64,000 nucleotides of DNA from Talpa occidentalis (lineage: Eukaryota > Chordata > Mammalia > Eulipotyphla > Talpidae). Positions 1-11,790 of the stretch are shown here, piece after piece. The stretch's first letter is position 1. Every line of letters starts with the position of its first letter. The notes below the pieces were generated by a model that saw nothing but the letters and a program-made list of their open reading frames with translations, searched no databases and had not been told where the DNA came from. Where the stretch lies: assembly GCF_014898055.3 (NCBI RefSeq), contig NW_023605194.1, positions 97,161,258 to 97,225,257 of the forward strand. The letters run 5' to 3'. The position numbers and the translations under genes are program-made.

Positions 1-165
1 AAAATAATAACAATAAAAAAGCATCTCTTTTCCTCTTGACTATGTCATGAAAGCAAAGATTTTTGTCTGTTTTGTTCACCACTATCTCCTCAGTACCTAC
101 AAGAGTAGCGTGGCACCTAGCAGAGCTTAATAAATATATGTGGTATGAATAAATACAAGCTGAAA
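1..165 (+). repeat. L2-type LINE 3' end fragment
   Basis: The stretch reads like the 3' end of an L2 LINE: a gtctgttttgttcacc segment, then a cctagcagagcttaataaatat segment like the usual 'cacatagtaggtgctcaataaat' ending. It is diverged and cut by the window edge. It is a dead fossil repeat with no coding potential. Assignment is from remembered consensus, not an alignment. Confidence 0.6.
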
Positions 166-1020
166 GATTCAGAACTATTTTATTTTAAATATATCCTCTC
201 CACATGCTCTCTAGTCTCATTTCCTAGAACTCCCATTGAATGTATGTTGGGCTTTCTCCTTCTGTCTTCCGTCTCTTAGCCAATGTTTCATATTTTCCAT
301 TTCTTTAAATCGAATGTTTCATTCTGGGTAATTACCTCAGAACATTCTACCAAACCTTTCTTATCTTTTTATCTGAGATTCATCTGCTGCTTTAATTTAT
401 TCTTCAAGGTTTTATTTTAAAGACAATATCTTTTATATCTTTATGTTCCATTTTATTGTTTTTTTCAAATCTATCCATGCTATTTTCACAATGTCCTTTT
501 CTTTCAGTATTTTTTTTTTGTTGCCTTTAATCATGTAAACAAGTTAAGACACTTTTAGTTCATATTCTTCAGTTGAAAAAAAAACTTGCATGCAGTATTT
601 GGGAGTTGGTAAATGTTCACCTTCTTTGAGCTTGTGACTCTTGCTCATGGAAGATTATTTCCTCTCAAGCTTTATAATATTTTTGGATGCTCCTATCCAG
701 GGAGCAATTAAAGAACATTCTTGTGAGAGCCACATGTGCTTTAAAAATAACTGGTTTGGGCTTGCTTTTACCAGAAAGATTGTACTCCATGTCTGTATAT
801 GGTATACATTTGGATTTTCATCTTCTTCCAGGAACTTTGTTTTTTTCCCTCAAAAACTTCATCAGAGATAATGATGTTTTTCTTCCCTGAGCTCCTGGAT
901 GGGTTTTTAAAGTACCCTCTTTATGGGGTGGCAGCCTTTTCAACGCCCCTATTATGTACAGGAGTCCTCCTCACTGTAAAGGCCCCTTCTGAGCTCTTAA
1001 GTCAATAGACTTGTTTGATA
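166..1020. other. AT-rich, gene-free stretch, possibly old antisense LINE
   Basis: Pyrimidine- and T-rich sequence. The part from about 230 to 480 (tctgggtaattacctcag and following) has the flavour of a degraded antisense LINE. Three overlapping short frames at 641-1008 are in different registers and lack coding character. I support no gene here. Confidence 0.35.
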
Positions 1021-1099
1021 AACTCCTCTTCACTCCCTCCCCCATCAGCTTTGCAGAATCAGCTTTCAGCTTCCTGATCATTCTTTAAGTTCCCTGTTT

Positions 1100-1900
1100 T
1101 TCAGAGAACACATAAAAAGTTCTTATCTTGACATCATTTAAAACATTCACCTGTATCTTTTCTATATTATTATTTAATTCATTTTTAAGTGAAAAATTTT
1201 TGTACACTTGAAATTTATTTTGATATATGGTGTAAGGTAGATATTCAGCTTTACTTCTCTCCCAAGTGATGAACCACTTGTCTAAACATAATTTATTAAA
1301 TAATTCATTTTACACTGTTTTTACCTTTATCATAAACTCTTATGTATATGGGGTGAGTTTGGAGCTTTCTGCTTCATTTTATTCATCTGTCATTCCCTGT
1401 GCTAATTTATTCTTTCAAGTAGTTTAGCTTACTGATACATTTTAATATTGGGTGAAGCAAGCCATTTTATTGTCCTAGTTTTTCTTATTTAGTGACAGGT
1501 GTTTATTATTTTTTAATGAACTGGATAATTATTTTATTCAGTCACAAAAAATGTTTGAGGTTTGATTGGAATGAGTCATATTTAGAAATTAATTTAAAAA
1601 TGATAGCATCTTTACAACACTGAGCCATCTCCAGAAGGAACATAGTTCATTGCTCCATTCAAGAATTTTTCCTGTTATGTATCTCAATAAAGATTTTAAT
1701 TTGTTTCTCATATAACATTCCTTATATAATTTTTAATGTGTATCCTTTTCCTCTTTCTTTTAAATGGCTTAAATTTCTTAAAATGGTAGCAGACAAAATT
1801 TTGTCTAGATTTTTTTTTTCTGGTAGTGAGTTTTCATCTTTTTAAAAAATCTATGAATGATTAACTAATTAATCTATTTAACATCACTTTATCTTCTTTC
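1100..1900 (-). repeat. Degraded L1 LINE (antisense, ORF2 3' region)
   Basis: On the + strand this reads as the reverse complement of an L1 ORF2 3' region: the ttttgatatatggtgtaagg motif, then a segment corresponding to the antisense 'cagcaccatttattgaa' stretch, then 'gctaatttattctttcaagt'. Stops and indels are everywhere. The element is old and inactive. Borders are approximate. Confidence 0.55.
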
Positions 1901-2534
1901 TGTGTTTTAACCAGGAGAATGGTATACAGATTTAGCCTAATGAGAGATGAAGTACGGCGATTAGTAAAGAAGTATATTAAACTATTTAAAGATAATTTAA
2001 TGTGTTATAAAATAAGGTACCGATCTGAATGCAATTGGATATAATCTCAGGTGTTAAAATGATCATTTGATTTAATATCAGGAGATATGAGCTTTAATCT
2101 TACTTGTAACTGACCCTTATAGTGCAAGTTTTAACAATTCTTATAACTTCTTCACAGCTCAGTTTTCTTAAGTGAGAAGATATAAGTAAATGATTGCTAA
2201 TTTTTGGCACTGTTTTAGCATTTTAGATTTTAACAATTCTGCCTGTAAATGAGCAGGCTAGACCCTGAGTGCAGTCAAAGATTATCTGAAAGAGGGTGGG
2301 ACTTTTGATGGGCCAAGAAGAAGGTCTGGTTTAGATGGGGGAGGGGCAGTATCGTCTAGAAGGGCTTCCTTTTGGGTGTTGATGAGTGTCATTTGCTTCC
2401 AGAGGAAAGAGTAAGGGAGGGAACATCTTAGACTGTATTTTTGCTCTGGTCTGACATGGTATTATTTGTGTAGACAGTCTTTGTAGTAATTCATTGGAAT
2501 TTTCCTACACCAAGCATAGTATTGACAGTGGGGG

Positions 2535-2910
2535 AGCCGGCACTTTACCTATTCACTCTTACAATCTTCACAATGGCCTAAGGGGCGGATACCGTACTTT
2601 CGCAGTGGAGAGGTCACCTAACGGGCCAGCCTGCATGGGTTATAAATGGACAGACTTCTGATTCTGTCCACATGTGTGTGATTCCAAAACCTGTGGTTTT
2701 TCCCACTAAGCTTGGCTGCTTTAACTCTCAGGTCCTGTAGGTGCGGTTGTGTTGTTGATAGTAGAAGAGAGGAAATGTGATCCGTTTTGTGGGTTGGTAA
2801 GAGACCATGAGTTCCTTGAGGTCAGTGACTGTGTTTTATCAACTTCTAAGCTCAATGACGAGCACAATTACGAGACCATATTGTAGACACATAATAAATA
2901 TTGTTAAGTG
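2535..2910. repeat. MIR3/L2-like fragments
   Basis: 2535-2700 resembles an antisense MIR-type core (ctattcactcttacaatctt, then a gcagtggagaggtcacctaa segment). 2790-2910 resembles an L2 3' end in + orientation (gagttccttgaggtcagtga through acataataaatattgttaag). Both are diverged. The minus-strand open frame at 2852-3088 overlaps the L2 piece and is not considered a gene. Confidence 0.5.
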
Positions 2911-4420
2911 GAATTGAATTACACACAATACCAAATGGGGATCTGAACACGCTCACTCTGTCTTTCTGGACTCTCTGTCTGAATTTGTCCTGGAGTCTTG
3001 GCCTGAATTTCTCCCTCCAGGTGCTTGTCAGGGAAGGGAGGGCACAGACTTGAAGTATTTGCTTACAAGTTAATTTGGAGATCAGCAAGACTGAATCTCA
3101 GCACTGGGGGGAAGGAGAGTGATGCCTTCAGGCTGGCATTTTGAAACCAAACAATTAAGTTCATTAACAGTAATGGACCGAGGGAAGATGAGCAGCAGGA
3201 AAAAGCACCAATGTAAAATGAAAGATCGCTCTCTGCTCACCCTTTACTGCCTCCCTCCTCTCTTTTTTACTCCTCTCCTTGCAAGTGAGCATTGCAGACC
3301 CTCTGGGCTTTGTTTATGCTTGTGAACTGTGAAACTCCTGTGTTCCTGAAAAACAGCAACTAATCATAGGAAAAGAACCTTTTTTAAAAAAACCTAATTT
3401 AAAGCAAGTTAGTACAAAAAAAGCAGTTCTTGCATTTTGAGATTCCTGTAACTGGATCAATGCAGACCCCAGGATCTCCCAGGACCAGGACAAATCTTAT
3501 TCTGTGTGTGTTTATTTCGAATGCAGTGCAAAGCTTGACACAGAACAGGTGCTCAAATTTTGTTTGTTGGATTGCATTGCAGAAACAGGTCTTGAGCTGC
3601 AGCGTGCACTGACCCTTATAGGGAAGATCCCATTCTGCTTACTATTATCAGCTCAGGGTTGACTCTACAGACAAAAAGTGCCTCTCTCTAGTCTCTCAAC
3701 CCAAACAGACCGGGGAAAGGCACAGCAGCAAAGCAAATGAAGAGCCTTGGACAGGAGCAGAAGGGTGTGAGGGAGGGGGCTCGGGGGTGGGGGAGGGATG
3801 TAAGACAGTCTTCATGTTTGGGGTGTGCTGTGACGTGCCTCTAATAGGCAAAATAAAATTGTAGTCACCCCTGTAAAAGACTTCTGCTGCAATTTATTAA
3901 TCAGGGTCTGGGGAGATCGATGACACTGAATGATTATGTAGCATTAGGCTAACTCCCCTGTCCTTTGGCAAAGCGGCTCTCTGGATGGGGCACAGATGCT
4001 CACATCTGCTTTTGTTCGAGACCCAAACTCCTGCGTCCTGGTGTGAAGTTAATGAAGGCCCCTGCATTATTCCCACATTCCTTTAGCAAAGTAAACCATA
4101 TCTGGCCAACCTGGAAATCCAATGAGTTAATTAAGGGAGAATTGTCTATGATTTTCTTTTACATTATAACTGCCCCCTCAACCCTTACCCACCCCCACGT
4201 GGACCTAGTCCCCCTCCTCCTTGCAAACCTAAGCAGTGAAACTGCCTCTTGCCCCATGTGCCAGAATGATTAATGGAGGGACTACAATGAGGTCAATTAG
4301 CCAGGGTCGGCTTGAAGCTGAAAGGTGGAGTGTGTTTCTTTATTGAACACTGCATTCACACTCCAAACAGTGACCTGCGCTGCAGTGATTTATTACGAGG
4401 GCAGTCCTCTGATCACTTAC
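2911..4420. other. Non-repetitive, conserved-looking noncoding DNA
   Basis: No interspersed repeat is recognised here apart from G-rich simple sequence near 3770-3800. The part from about 3870 to 4300 is compositionally balanced and rich in homeodomain-like TAAT/ATTA words (for example aatttattaatcag, gagttaattaaggg), the texture typical of vertebrate conserved noncoding elements. This is an impression from composition only. The short open frames (3119-3325, 3430-3612, 3965-4273) have no recognisable product. Confidence 0.35.
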
Positions 4421-4511
4421 CTTCAGTGCTGGTACCTTGGCTTTGAAAACCGGGCTTTCACTGTCAATTAACACCAGACAAGGAGATCCATTCAAAATCT
4501 GAAATGCATAC
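4421..4511 (-). CDS. Candidate internal coding exon, unknown gene
   Basis: On the minus strand a pyrimidine-rich acceptor (ccccttcccccactcattattag) precedes a 91-nt segment followed by a consensus donor, AAG|gtaagt. Only one frame is open: one leading base, then 30 codons, ending in phase 0. The peptide starts YAFQILNGSPCLVLIDSESP and ends FKAKVPALK. I do not recognise the family. By chance at least one open frame over 91 nt is common, so the support comes mainly from the two strong splice signals and the conserved-looking neighbourhood. It could be an exon of a minus-strand gene or a decoy. Confidence 0.32.
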
Positions 4512-5080
4512 CTAATAATGAGTGGGGGAAGGGGCAGTGAAGGGAGTCACTGAATGTAGAGGGAGCACCCACCCGAGACAGTGGGCTGGAGACCATGAAG
4601 TGGCTGGGCAAGTGTGCACTGGGTTTTCACATGGGGATGGAAATGCCTTGGGTTTGTAAGAGGTTACCATGCCTAGCAACAGAGTTTCAGAGGATTGGCT
4701 TTGTCAACACCAAAAGGCACACTCTTCCATTCAGTTTTGTAGATGTTAGAAAACTGCGGGAAAAGTTCAACAATTTTGTGTGTTCTTAAAACAATGTTGA
4801 TACCTTGCATTGGCCTTTGAATGGGATTCCAGTGTGAGTCATTTGCATTGGGAGGATTTTTCTGATAAGGATGAATAACATTGGCCTTTCTGTGTAACAA
4901 GATGGGTGACATTTATATTAAAAAACTAGGGTAAGAAAAGATCCACTTTCCAGGCAGGCCCCTGGCTTGTTAGTGGCTAAACTGTATTTTCTCAGTGTGA
5001 CACTCAGCATCCTTAGACTACACTAGCAGTGTGGCCTGACCCTGCAGAATGTCCCAGAATGTCAAATGAGTTGGAACCTC
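4512..5080. other. Gene-free unique DNA
   Basis: No repeat family recognised. Overlapping open frames on both strands near 4595-4912 are mirror images of the same sequence in unrelated frames, and neither looks coding. Confidence 0.35.
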
Positions 5081-5084
5081 ATCC

Positions 5085-5340
5085 CTCTGCCTGAAGCACT
5101 CCGAGACCTTCTCTGACCACTCGACCCACAACTCCACTCTCCAATTTCCTGATGTATTTTTTTCTCCTTGACTTTTGTACCATCTGACATATTCTGCTTT
5201 TCACTCTTTTTCATCTGAGGTACTCTGTTTTTTTATATTTGTTCATTGTTTGTGTCCACCCTAAGAACACACACTATATTAGGGTAAAGGGTTTGGAGCC
5301 TTTTTGTTCATTATTGCATCTTAGTGCCAAGATAAGGAAT
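5085..5340 (+). repeat. L2 LINE 3' region
   Basis: Contains the L2-like order: ctgcctgaagcactccgaga (counterpart of 'ttcaggaagccttccctgac'), a ctccttgacttttgtacc stretch, then ttgttcattattgcatctta. Highly diverged, old and non-coding. Confidence 0.55.
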
Positions 5341-5521
5341 CGATACAGGAAATCTTCCCTACCTCTATAAATATTTCTCCCAAATCTGTTATTTTATTGG
5401 TTCCTCACCCTTTAATTTATGCTTCAAAATATGTTTCATTATGTATTTCATTCTTATTTTTTAGATCAACTCATATTTAGTGGTGTCAATAATAATAACA
5501 ATATCTTATATTTGCTTATAG

Positions 5522-5660
5522 CATGCTTCAGTTTCCCTCTGTAAGCCTCAGTGTCTCTCTATGAAATGAGAATAATAATTTCTCTGGTAGCACCTTTGTG
5601 TGGATTAACTGAGATGAGATATGTTTTGCATCTAACACGTAGTAGGTGCTTAATAACACT
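5522..5660 (+). repeat. MIR SINE
   Basis: Follows the MIR order: a cagtttccctctgtaagcct-type core, atgaaatgagaataataatt (the 'aaaatggggataataatag' site), a gattaactgagatgagatat segment and gtagtaggtgcttaataa at the 3' end. An ancient tRNA-derived SINE. Confidence 0.75.
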
Positions 5661-5832
5661 GGTTCTTACTCTTTTGCATCTGAGAGTCAAAGCAATCCTC
5701 CCCATGACTTATACAGGAAAAACAGATGATCCAGTCTTGCATGTGAAACCCCCATGGTCCAAGGCATTAACCGACTTGCTCCAAATCACCTCGAGAGTGC
5801 CTGTAGGAAGTGGGTCTAAACTGTGGCCTTTT

Positions 5833-6149
5833 TTTTTTTTTTTGAGGTTACAATTTTTGAGTTTATTTTATAAAAGAGGTACGTTTAGTTCACAATAATA
5901 TACTAGGTATCGGCACAATTTACATTAAGAAAGACCTGCGGGACTTCACAATGAGAGAGAAATGCCCTTTGTGTTCTTGGTTCCTGCTCCGTTCTTTCAA
6001 ATACCACCAATGTTCTTAGGTCTAATTCATTCTCATAACATGCCAAGTTTGACTTCCTTTTCTTTCTCCATATTGCATCGTGCTTAGTTAACACATAGGC
6101 TAAATCAGAATTGTTTTGAAAAGAAAGACAGAATTAAAAACATAAATTC
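5833..6149 (-). pseudogene. 5'-truncated retrocopy of an unidentified polyadenylated transcript
   Basis: Read on the minus strand, the segment ends in an A-run (T-run at 5829-5844) with an AATAAA signal at 5863-5868, about 18 nt upstream. It is flanked by a near-perfect 14-bp target-site duplication: aactgtggcctttt at 5819-5832 and aactgttgcctttt at 6150-6163. These are hallmarks of LINE-mediated retrotransposition of an mRNA. The copy is 5' truncated. A frame stays open for roughly 70 codons up to a TAG at 5903-5905 and ends in SHCEVPQVFLNVNCADT. About 60 nt of apparent 3' UTR then leads to the poly(A) signal. I do not recognise the parent gene. The frame may be the retained C-terminus of a real protein or chance. 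Confidence 0.7.
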
Positions 6150-6163
6150 AACTGTTGCCTTTT

Positions 6164-8880
6164 TGTTTCTTGGTCATTGAAGGATATTTCTATGCTTTTT
6201 TAAATGTATTTAGAAATAAAGAAGTTACACTAAAAATTAAATTATATTCGGCCTCGGAGAACTAGAGAAGTCGCTAACGGCATTGAGGAAAAGGAAGCGA
6301 TAAGCTTCTGCGGGCTCAAGTGTTTTGCACCTGGATGGCTGTGCAGAGGCACGTCCCCAGCTCGTGGTCAAAGGCAAGAGCTCTGGGTGACTCCTGTGCC
6401 ATTGGCTTTCGTTGCTCTCCTTTCTCATCTCCGCTCAAAAGCCCATCAGAGCAAGAATAAGGGGGAAATTTAGAATTTTCTTTAACTTACAAGAAAAATT
6501 ATTTGCAAATCTTAGTTTACATTAAACAGAAAGAAATTACTAGTGCCCTACACCGTGGGGGACTAACTCTCCCTTCCATGGACAAAGTCATCCTCACCTT
6601 GAATTTCCTCGCAGAAATTGACATGTGGAAGGGGCAGCGCGGTGGTGAGCAAGTTCCTCTACTGGCAATTAACAGTGGTATCTCTCCACTGACTTAGAAC
6701 TAGACAACTGCTATAATGAGGAAATAAAAAGAATTAGACCAACCTTTCCCCAAATCTGTCCTGGTTTCTCTGCCCCTTTCCCCCAGGAGAAACTTAATGA
6801 CAGACATGTGAGTTTGGAAAGACTGTTTTGGTTATTTCCTTCTTTCCAATTACAGATTTGTTCCTGTGGAATGTTCCTGGAAGCTTTATCTAGGACCACT
6901 TTAAATGCACAAGTCAGTGGGACTTCCCTGGGGTTTCTCTTGGGAGGTCATTCTGCCAGCTTGAAAGTCTCTCATGATCAGCAGACAGTGGCTTAGAATT
7001 AGCTTAGAAATAGGGGATGTGGGGCTGGCATTCTGATCTGTGATGCATTTGGCACATGGGAACCCCAGTGACACGGCCCTGCCACAGGCAGTTGTCTCGC
7101 TCCCTGCGGCTTAGTGTCATGGAGCGAGAGCGACGTCGGAGTCCGGCTCTGCAGGCGTGATGGTGATCCTTGCGCAGCACCTGTGAGTCTAGGAATATGT
7201 CATGGTTTCACTTTTCGTGTCTAAATAAATTAATGATATGCCCTTTGTGGGAGGGTTTTGAGGCATAAGTGAGGCAAATATGCAAAGATATCTTGACTCA
7301 CTGTGAGATGTCTGGAAAGGCATTGGAGGAGAGGATTTTTCACTTCTACCAAGTATGAACCCCAAAGGCCACTGCTGCTCTGTGAACTTCCAGATCAAAG
7401 TGAATCTGGGAGAGGGACAGGAAGGTCCAACGAAGGAATGGGGCCTGCAGAGTCCAGCTGAGGCCAATATCTTCTGGGTTCTGGGTTCTGGGTTCTGGAT
7501 TCACATGGCAGCTCTCCAGCTACAGTTATGTCGCCAGTGACTGGAAATGTTGCTAAGGCCAGGAAAAGTGGTTTTGGGCACATCTGTCACAAGTTGTTGC
7601 ACCACCGGCAGCCACTGCTGGTGCCGGAATGCGGGCCTCAGTAAGCCAGGGATGCGAGGCTCAGGCTTATGTTGGAGACCTTTCCTCAGATGGCCAGGTA
7701 GGAACCAAGGTGACAATTTGAGTTTGAATTTGTTGCTATATAAAAACTGGCACAGAGATAGGGCTAGAAAACACGATGCCCTGATAGGCTAAGGCCACTA
7801 GGTGAGGAGGTGGGGGCCTTTGCCTTTGCAGGAGCAAATGCAAGAATCTGCTTCCTGGGCAGGGTCCTCAGAGAGGGACAGAGCATCAAATTCCAGTGAG
7901 AAGGCTGAGAGCTAGACGTGAAGTCAAGACAAGAAAGAACAGAGCTCTGAGGCAGACAGGGAGGAGTTTCTACTAGTAAGAAATGGAGTTCCAGAGAGGA
8001 ACCCAAGGCCATATCCCCTAGGAGAGCAGGGCCAGGAAGGCCTCTGGCGGCCCACACAGGACTCACCAGATTAGAGTTGGGCAGAGACGTTTCTCTTTCT
8101 TTGATCACGTACCCCAACTCCCTCTTCCTCTTTCCTTTTCCATCCCCGAGTTGCAGTTATTTAGGTCTTGGGGAAATTTGCTTTGCAAAATGCCCCTGTT
8201 CTCAGAAAACCAAGTAACAACAAAAATGGGGTCTTGGGAAGACTTTTTTCCATTCATGTTCATAGAATGTCAAGTAGGAATGATTCTGTGTCCAATAAAT
8301 TTGGAGAAATGCTAGGTTACATCAAGTTTTGCACAATTCTTGGTTGGATTTCTCAGATCCTTGGAGATGCTGAATCCAAGGCTAATCATGTGAGCTCTCT
8401 TCAGACAGAGCACCCACACTGGTCTGACATAAAGTAAGACTAGTAGACCTTTTTATTGAATAAATGAAAAATTAATGGGAAAAAATTTCCCCAATCATAT
8501 TTGATCACAAATGCATTTTTTCTAGTACAATTTTTCAGATATGCTGGCTTGATGAAGTGGGACATGGAATAGTTCATTAATGCCCATCTCTAATCAGACT
8601 CCTATGGACCCTTTTATGCTCAAATTTGGTTCATTTCACCAGAATAAGGAATTTGGGGCTGACGCCCTAGTTATTAATTGTGGAATATGTTGAAAGTAAA
8701 TTTTGTATATTCCCGGAGAAGCAGATAGGGAGGCAGCACCATGAAAGTTATCAATATAGCTGAGGATCTGCAGATACCGGGCCTTTGGGCACCAACAACT
8801 GTTGGTACAGGGCAACCCCCAAATGAGTTGCCCTGAAACACTGTGACATTTCAACATAAAAACAATCCATGAGCTAGGTA
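6164..8880. other. Gene-free unique DNA
   Basis: I see no recognisable repeat or convincing exon. Items inside: a CpG-bearing 6240-6420 segment, a 9-bp inverted repeat at 7095-7129, and a short ttctggg tandem run at about 7470-7500. The longest open frame (minus strand 7764-8117, 117 codons) matches nothing I know and lies between poor splice sites. Confidence 0.35.
7470..7500 (+). repeat. ttctggg short tandem repeat
   Basis: Four tandem units of the 7-mer ttctggg, the last one altered (cttctgggttctgggttctg within the run). A minor simple repeat. Confidence 0.8.
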
Positions 8881-8889
8881 GACAGGGAC

Positions 8890-8980
8890 CCATCATCATT
8901 TAGCAGAGAGAGAAACTGAGGCCCTGAGGGGCTAAGTTAGATATTTACAATCACATAGCTGGGATTCAAAGACAGATCCA
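8890..8980 (-). repeat. MIR-type fragment
   Basis: The + strand reads gagaaactgaggccctgagg then cacatagctgggattcaaag, the reverse complement of the MIR/L2 family 'cagtttcctcatc ... gctgtgtg' region. Short and diverged. Confidence 0.6.
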
Positions 8981-9369
8981 GTGGCTGTGGATCAATGACA
9001 TTCTCCAGGAAACTGTCTGCAGGGAACCTCGCCTGTGCCCAGGTACAGCAAAGGTGCAGGAACATGCAGAGTATCTTCCTGAAGTCATGGAAATTTGGAA
9101 ACTTCAACACATGTGGTTGTAGAGATAGAAACAATCTGTACTGATGTTTAAAAGCCATCCTATTAATACCTGGGACAAGTTTTCAGCCCAATTTTATAAA
9201 ATAAAATATAATAATGATCCCAGACAAAACGTGAACTAGTCTCAGAGTAAAAGTTCATGTCGGCTGAGAGGAGAAAATGCACCGCTCATCACGGGACTGG
9301 CCATAGATTGCTTCTTTTCTAATTTAAACCTAACTCTTAAAAGTTAAAAATGAGAAGTACGTGGAGGGA

Positions 9370-9545
9370 AGAGAAGTGGATTAAGAGTCAAGAGACTTGG
9401 GTTTCCATCCTTAGCTCTGTGGCTAATTAGCTGTGTGACCTTGTCAAGTGATTTAATGTCTCTGGATCTCCGTTTTCTCATTTGTAAAAAGAGAGGGTAC
9501 CACAGATAATCTCTAAGGTCCTTTTCAGTTCTAAAAGGCTGCAAG
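9370..9545 (+). repeat. MIR SINE
   Basis: Clear MIR core: gctgtgtgaccttgtcaagt, then ctccgttttctcatttgtaa, then taaggtccttttcagttcta. Well preserved for this ancient family. Confidence 0.8.
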
Positions 9546-10180
9546 TTTAATAACTCTGTGAGCTCTCTAAGAGAACTTGATGGGTATCTGGAAACCTATA
9601 GTTTTATCTTTACTGTCATCACAATCACCTATGAAAGGCCTATTTGCATAAGCCATTATATACATTAACATGTGCACCTCCAGGGTGGGGGCTGCCCCTA
9701 GGCAGGCCTTGGCCTCCTTCCCAGCTGAGCTCCTCCTGGCTTTTGTAATTCCTTTCTCTGGGGAACTGGAGTGCTGCCCAGAACCTCAGGCCTACAGGAT
9801 GGGATCCACTCCTTCCTCCCCACCCCTGGTATGCCTGGAACTCCAGTTTCTGCAGCCCCCAGATTTCCCTTGGCCATGCTTTTCCCAGCTGAGAGAATAT
9901 GTATTGATTACATATTCTCTGCTCGAGGAGAATATTCTTGTCCCTTCATGGATATTAGACCCTTGCTCTTCTTGCCTTAACCATCTCACCAGCTTCCCTG
10001 TTTATAGTTTGAGTTACTATTTTGAAAGTTGAAGCTGCCTTGGGGATGGCATATGAAAGTCAGGATGGCAAAGAAAATTATGCAGGAGCAGGAAACTGAG
10101 ACCAACAGGATCCCTTGTCTCTCTGAGGTTAGTATCGGACTGTCCGGTGCGCAAAGGACACAGTACTAGCAAACCATCAG
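9546..10180. other. Gene-free stretch with a short inverted repeat
   Basis: No repeat family identified. Around 9893-9935 there is an imperfect hairpin (gagaatatgtattgattaca followed by tattctctgctcgaggagaa). The open frame at 9670-10032 (120 codons) has no recognisable domains and no polarity with neighbours. Confidence 0.35.
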
Positions 10181-10189
10181 ACCTCAGCA

Positions 10190-10790
10190 GCACTTAGGCT
10201 TCCCTGGCCCTGGACCCCACTGGCACAAAACTTCCATAGGAGATGACTTTCATACTCATCCTCTTTCTACATCCACCATCCTCTAAGGTCCACCTCGAAT
10301 CTCATCTCTTCAGATTTCCAAGACCACAAGACCAATCTCCCCTCCTCTGACACTGTTTCCCACTGATTGTATCCATCCACTCTTCACAGAGCTGAATCAA
10401 ACTCTAGTTCTTCAGCTTTCAGTTGAAAGGGCACTCTTCCTCCAGGAAGCCCTCCCTGACCACCCGTCATATCAGATCCCTGTGTTAAGTATACTTAGGG
10501 CTCCCTGTACTTTTCTTTCATCCCACTTAGCAAGTTGATAATGATGTATTTATTTGAGTGAAGACTTGACTCCCAGATGCTTTCTCCCACGAGGGTAGCC
10601 CCAGAATCCTCCCCAGACCTGTATTGTGCTTCCTATATACTCATTTCTTGAGTTTTCTGGTGAGTCCTAATTTCCTAAGGTCTTTTCTTTCCAGCCAGTC
10701 TGCAACCTCCTTGAAGATTGGAACCTGTCTTTCTGCTGTAAAACTTCCAAGTCTCTGGCAAGTTTCTTGGTAAATGTGCCCTGATTTGAC
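10190..10790 (+). repeat. L2 LINE fragments
   Basis: 10290-10530 carries the L2 stretch caggaagccctccctgacca followed by ctgtacttttctttcatccc. 10685-10780 carries ctccttgaagattggaacct, the counterpart of 'ctccatgagggcagggac'. Probably one interrupted 3' end. Confidence 0.65.
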
Positions 10791-11029
10791 ATTTCAGCTT
10801 TAAGAGACAGGATTTGGTCATTAGCCTGAGCTTTGTCTTCCTGAATGCCATGTGCAGAGAGTTAGAGATAAACGTGGCAGGAGAAATCTAGGGAAACAAA
10901 CGCATCCTGGCAAAGGCTACAAGACACTTTGATTGGATGCCCACTGGGGGCAGCAGGAAGTAGAAGGAGGTGCTGGAATTGGGGGACCCATTCCACACTG
11001 CATTCCTTAGACTTCAATCCTATTCTACT

Positions 11030-11790
11030 TGTTTATTTTACACTTTATTTAATATTTCAAAATGTATTTTTATTGTTTTTAATGATAGTAAAATAACATA
11101 GAACAATACTTACCGTCTTCACCATTTGTTAGCCGTTGTACAGTCCAGTGGCCTGAAGTCCCTTCACAACACCACACCATCATCTCCACCATGCAGAAGG
11201 CTTTTCATCTTCCCAAACTGAAACTCCATGCCCATTAGACACTGACTCTCCACTCCCCCCTAACCCAGCCCTGGCGATCATACTCTTTATGAACTTGACT
11301 ATTCTAGCTATGTCCTGTGAGTGGAGTCCTGCAGTGTTTGTCCTTCGTGACTGGCTTATTTCACGTAGCATAACGCCTTTGAGCTTTCTGCATGTTGTAA
11401 CACGTGACAAGGCTTCTTTCCTTTTTAAGCAGAATAATATTCCATGGCATGTACAGACTATCTTGTTCATCCATTCACCTGTTCATGGACATTTAGCTGC
11501 TTAATTTTTTTGGCTTTGGCGATGGTGAATGGTGCTGCTATAGACACGAGAGTGCACATTTCTCCCAGAGACTCTGCTTTCAATTTCTGCGTGTGAACCC
11601 AGAAGCAGAATTGTTGGATTATGTAGAAGTGTTATTTTTAAATCTTTGAGCAACAACATAGTGTTTTCTATGGCAGCTGTGCCATTTTACATTCCTCTCA
11701 GCCAACAGTGCAAAGGGTTCTGATTTTCTGCCATCACACCACCACTTAATTTCCATTTGTTTAACAGTAGCCATCGTGGTGAGGTGCTAG
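11030..11790 (-). repeat. L1 LINE 3' end (antisense)
   Basis: Reverse complement of an L1 ORF2/3' UTR junction. Landmarks on the + strand: tcacgtagcataacgccttt (antisense of 'aaggcatta...tgctaagtgaaata'), gaataatattccatggcatg, catccattcacctgttcatg and catcgtggtgaggtgctag. Frames are broken. The short frames on both strands in this interval are L1 debris. Confidence 0.8.
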
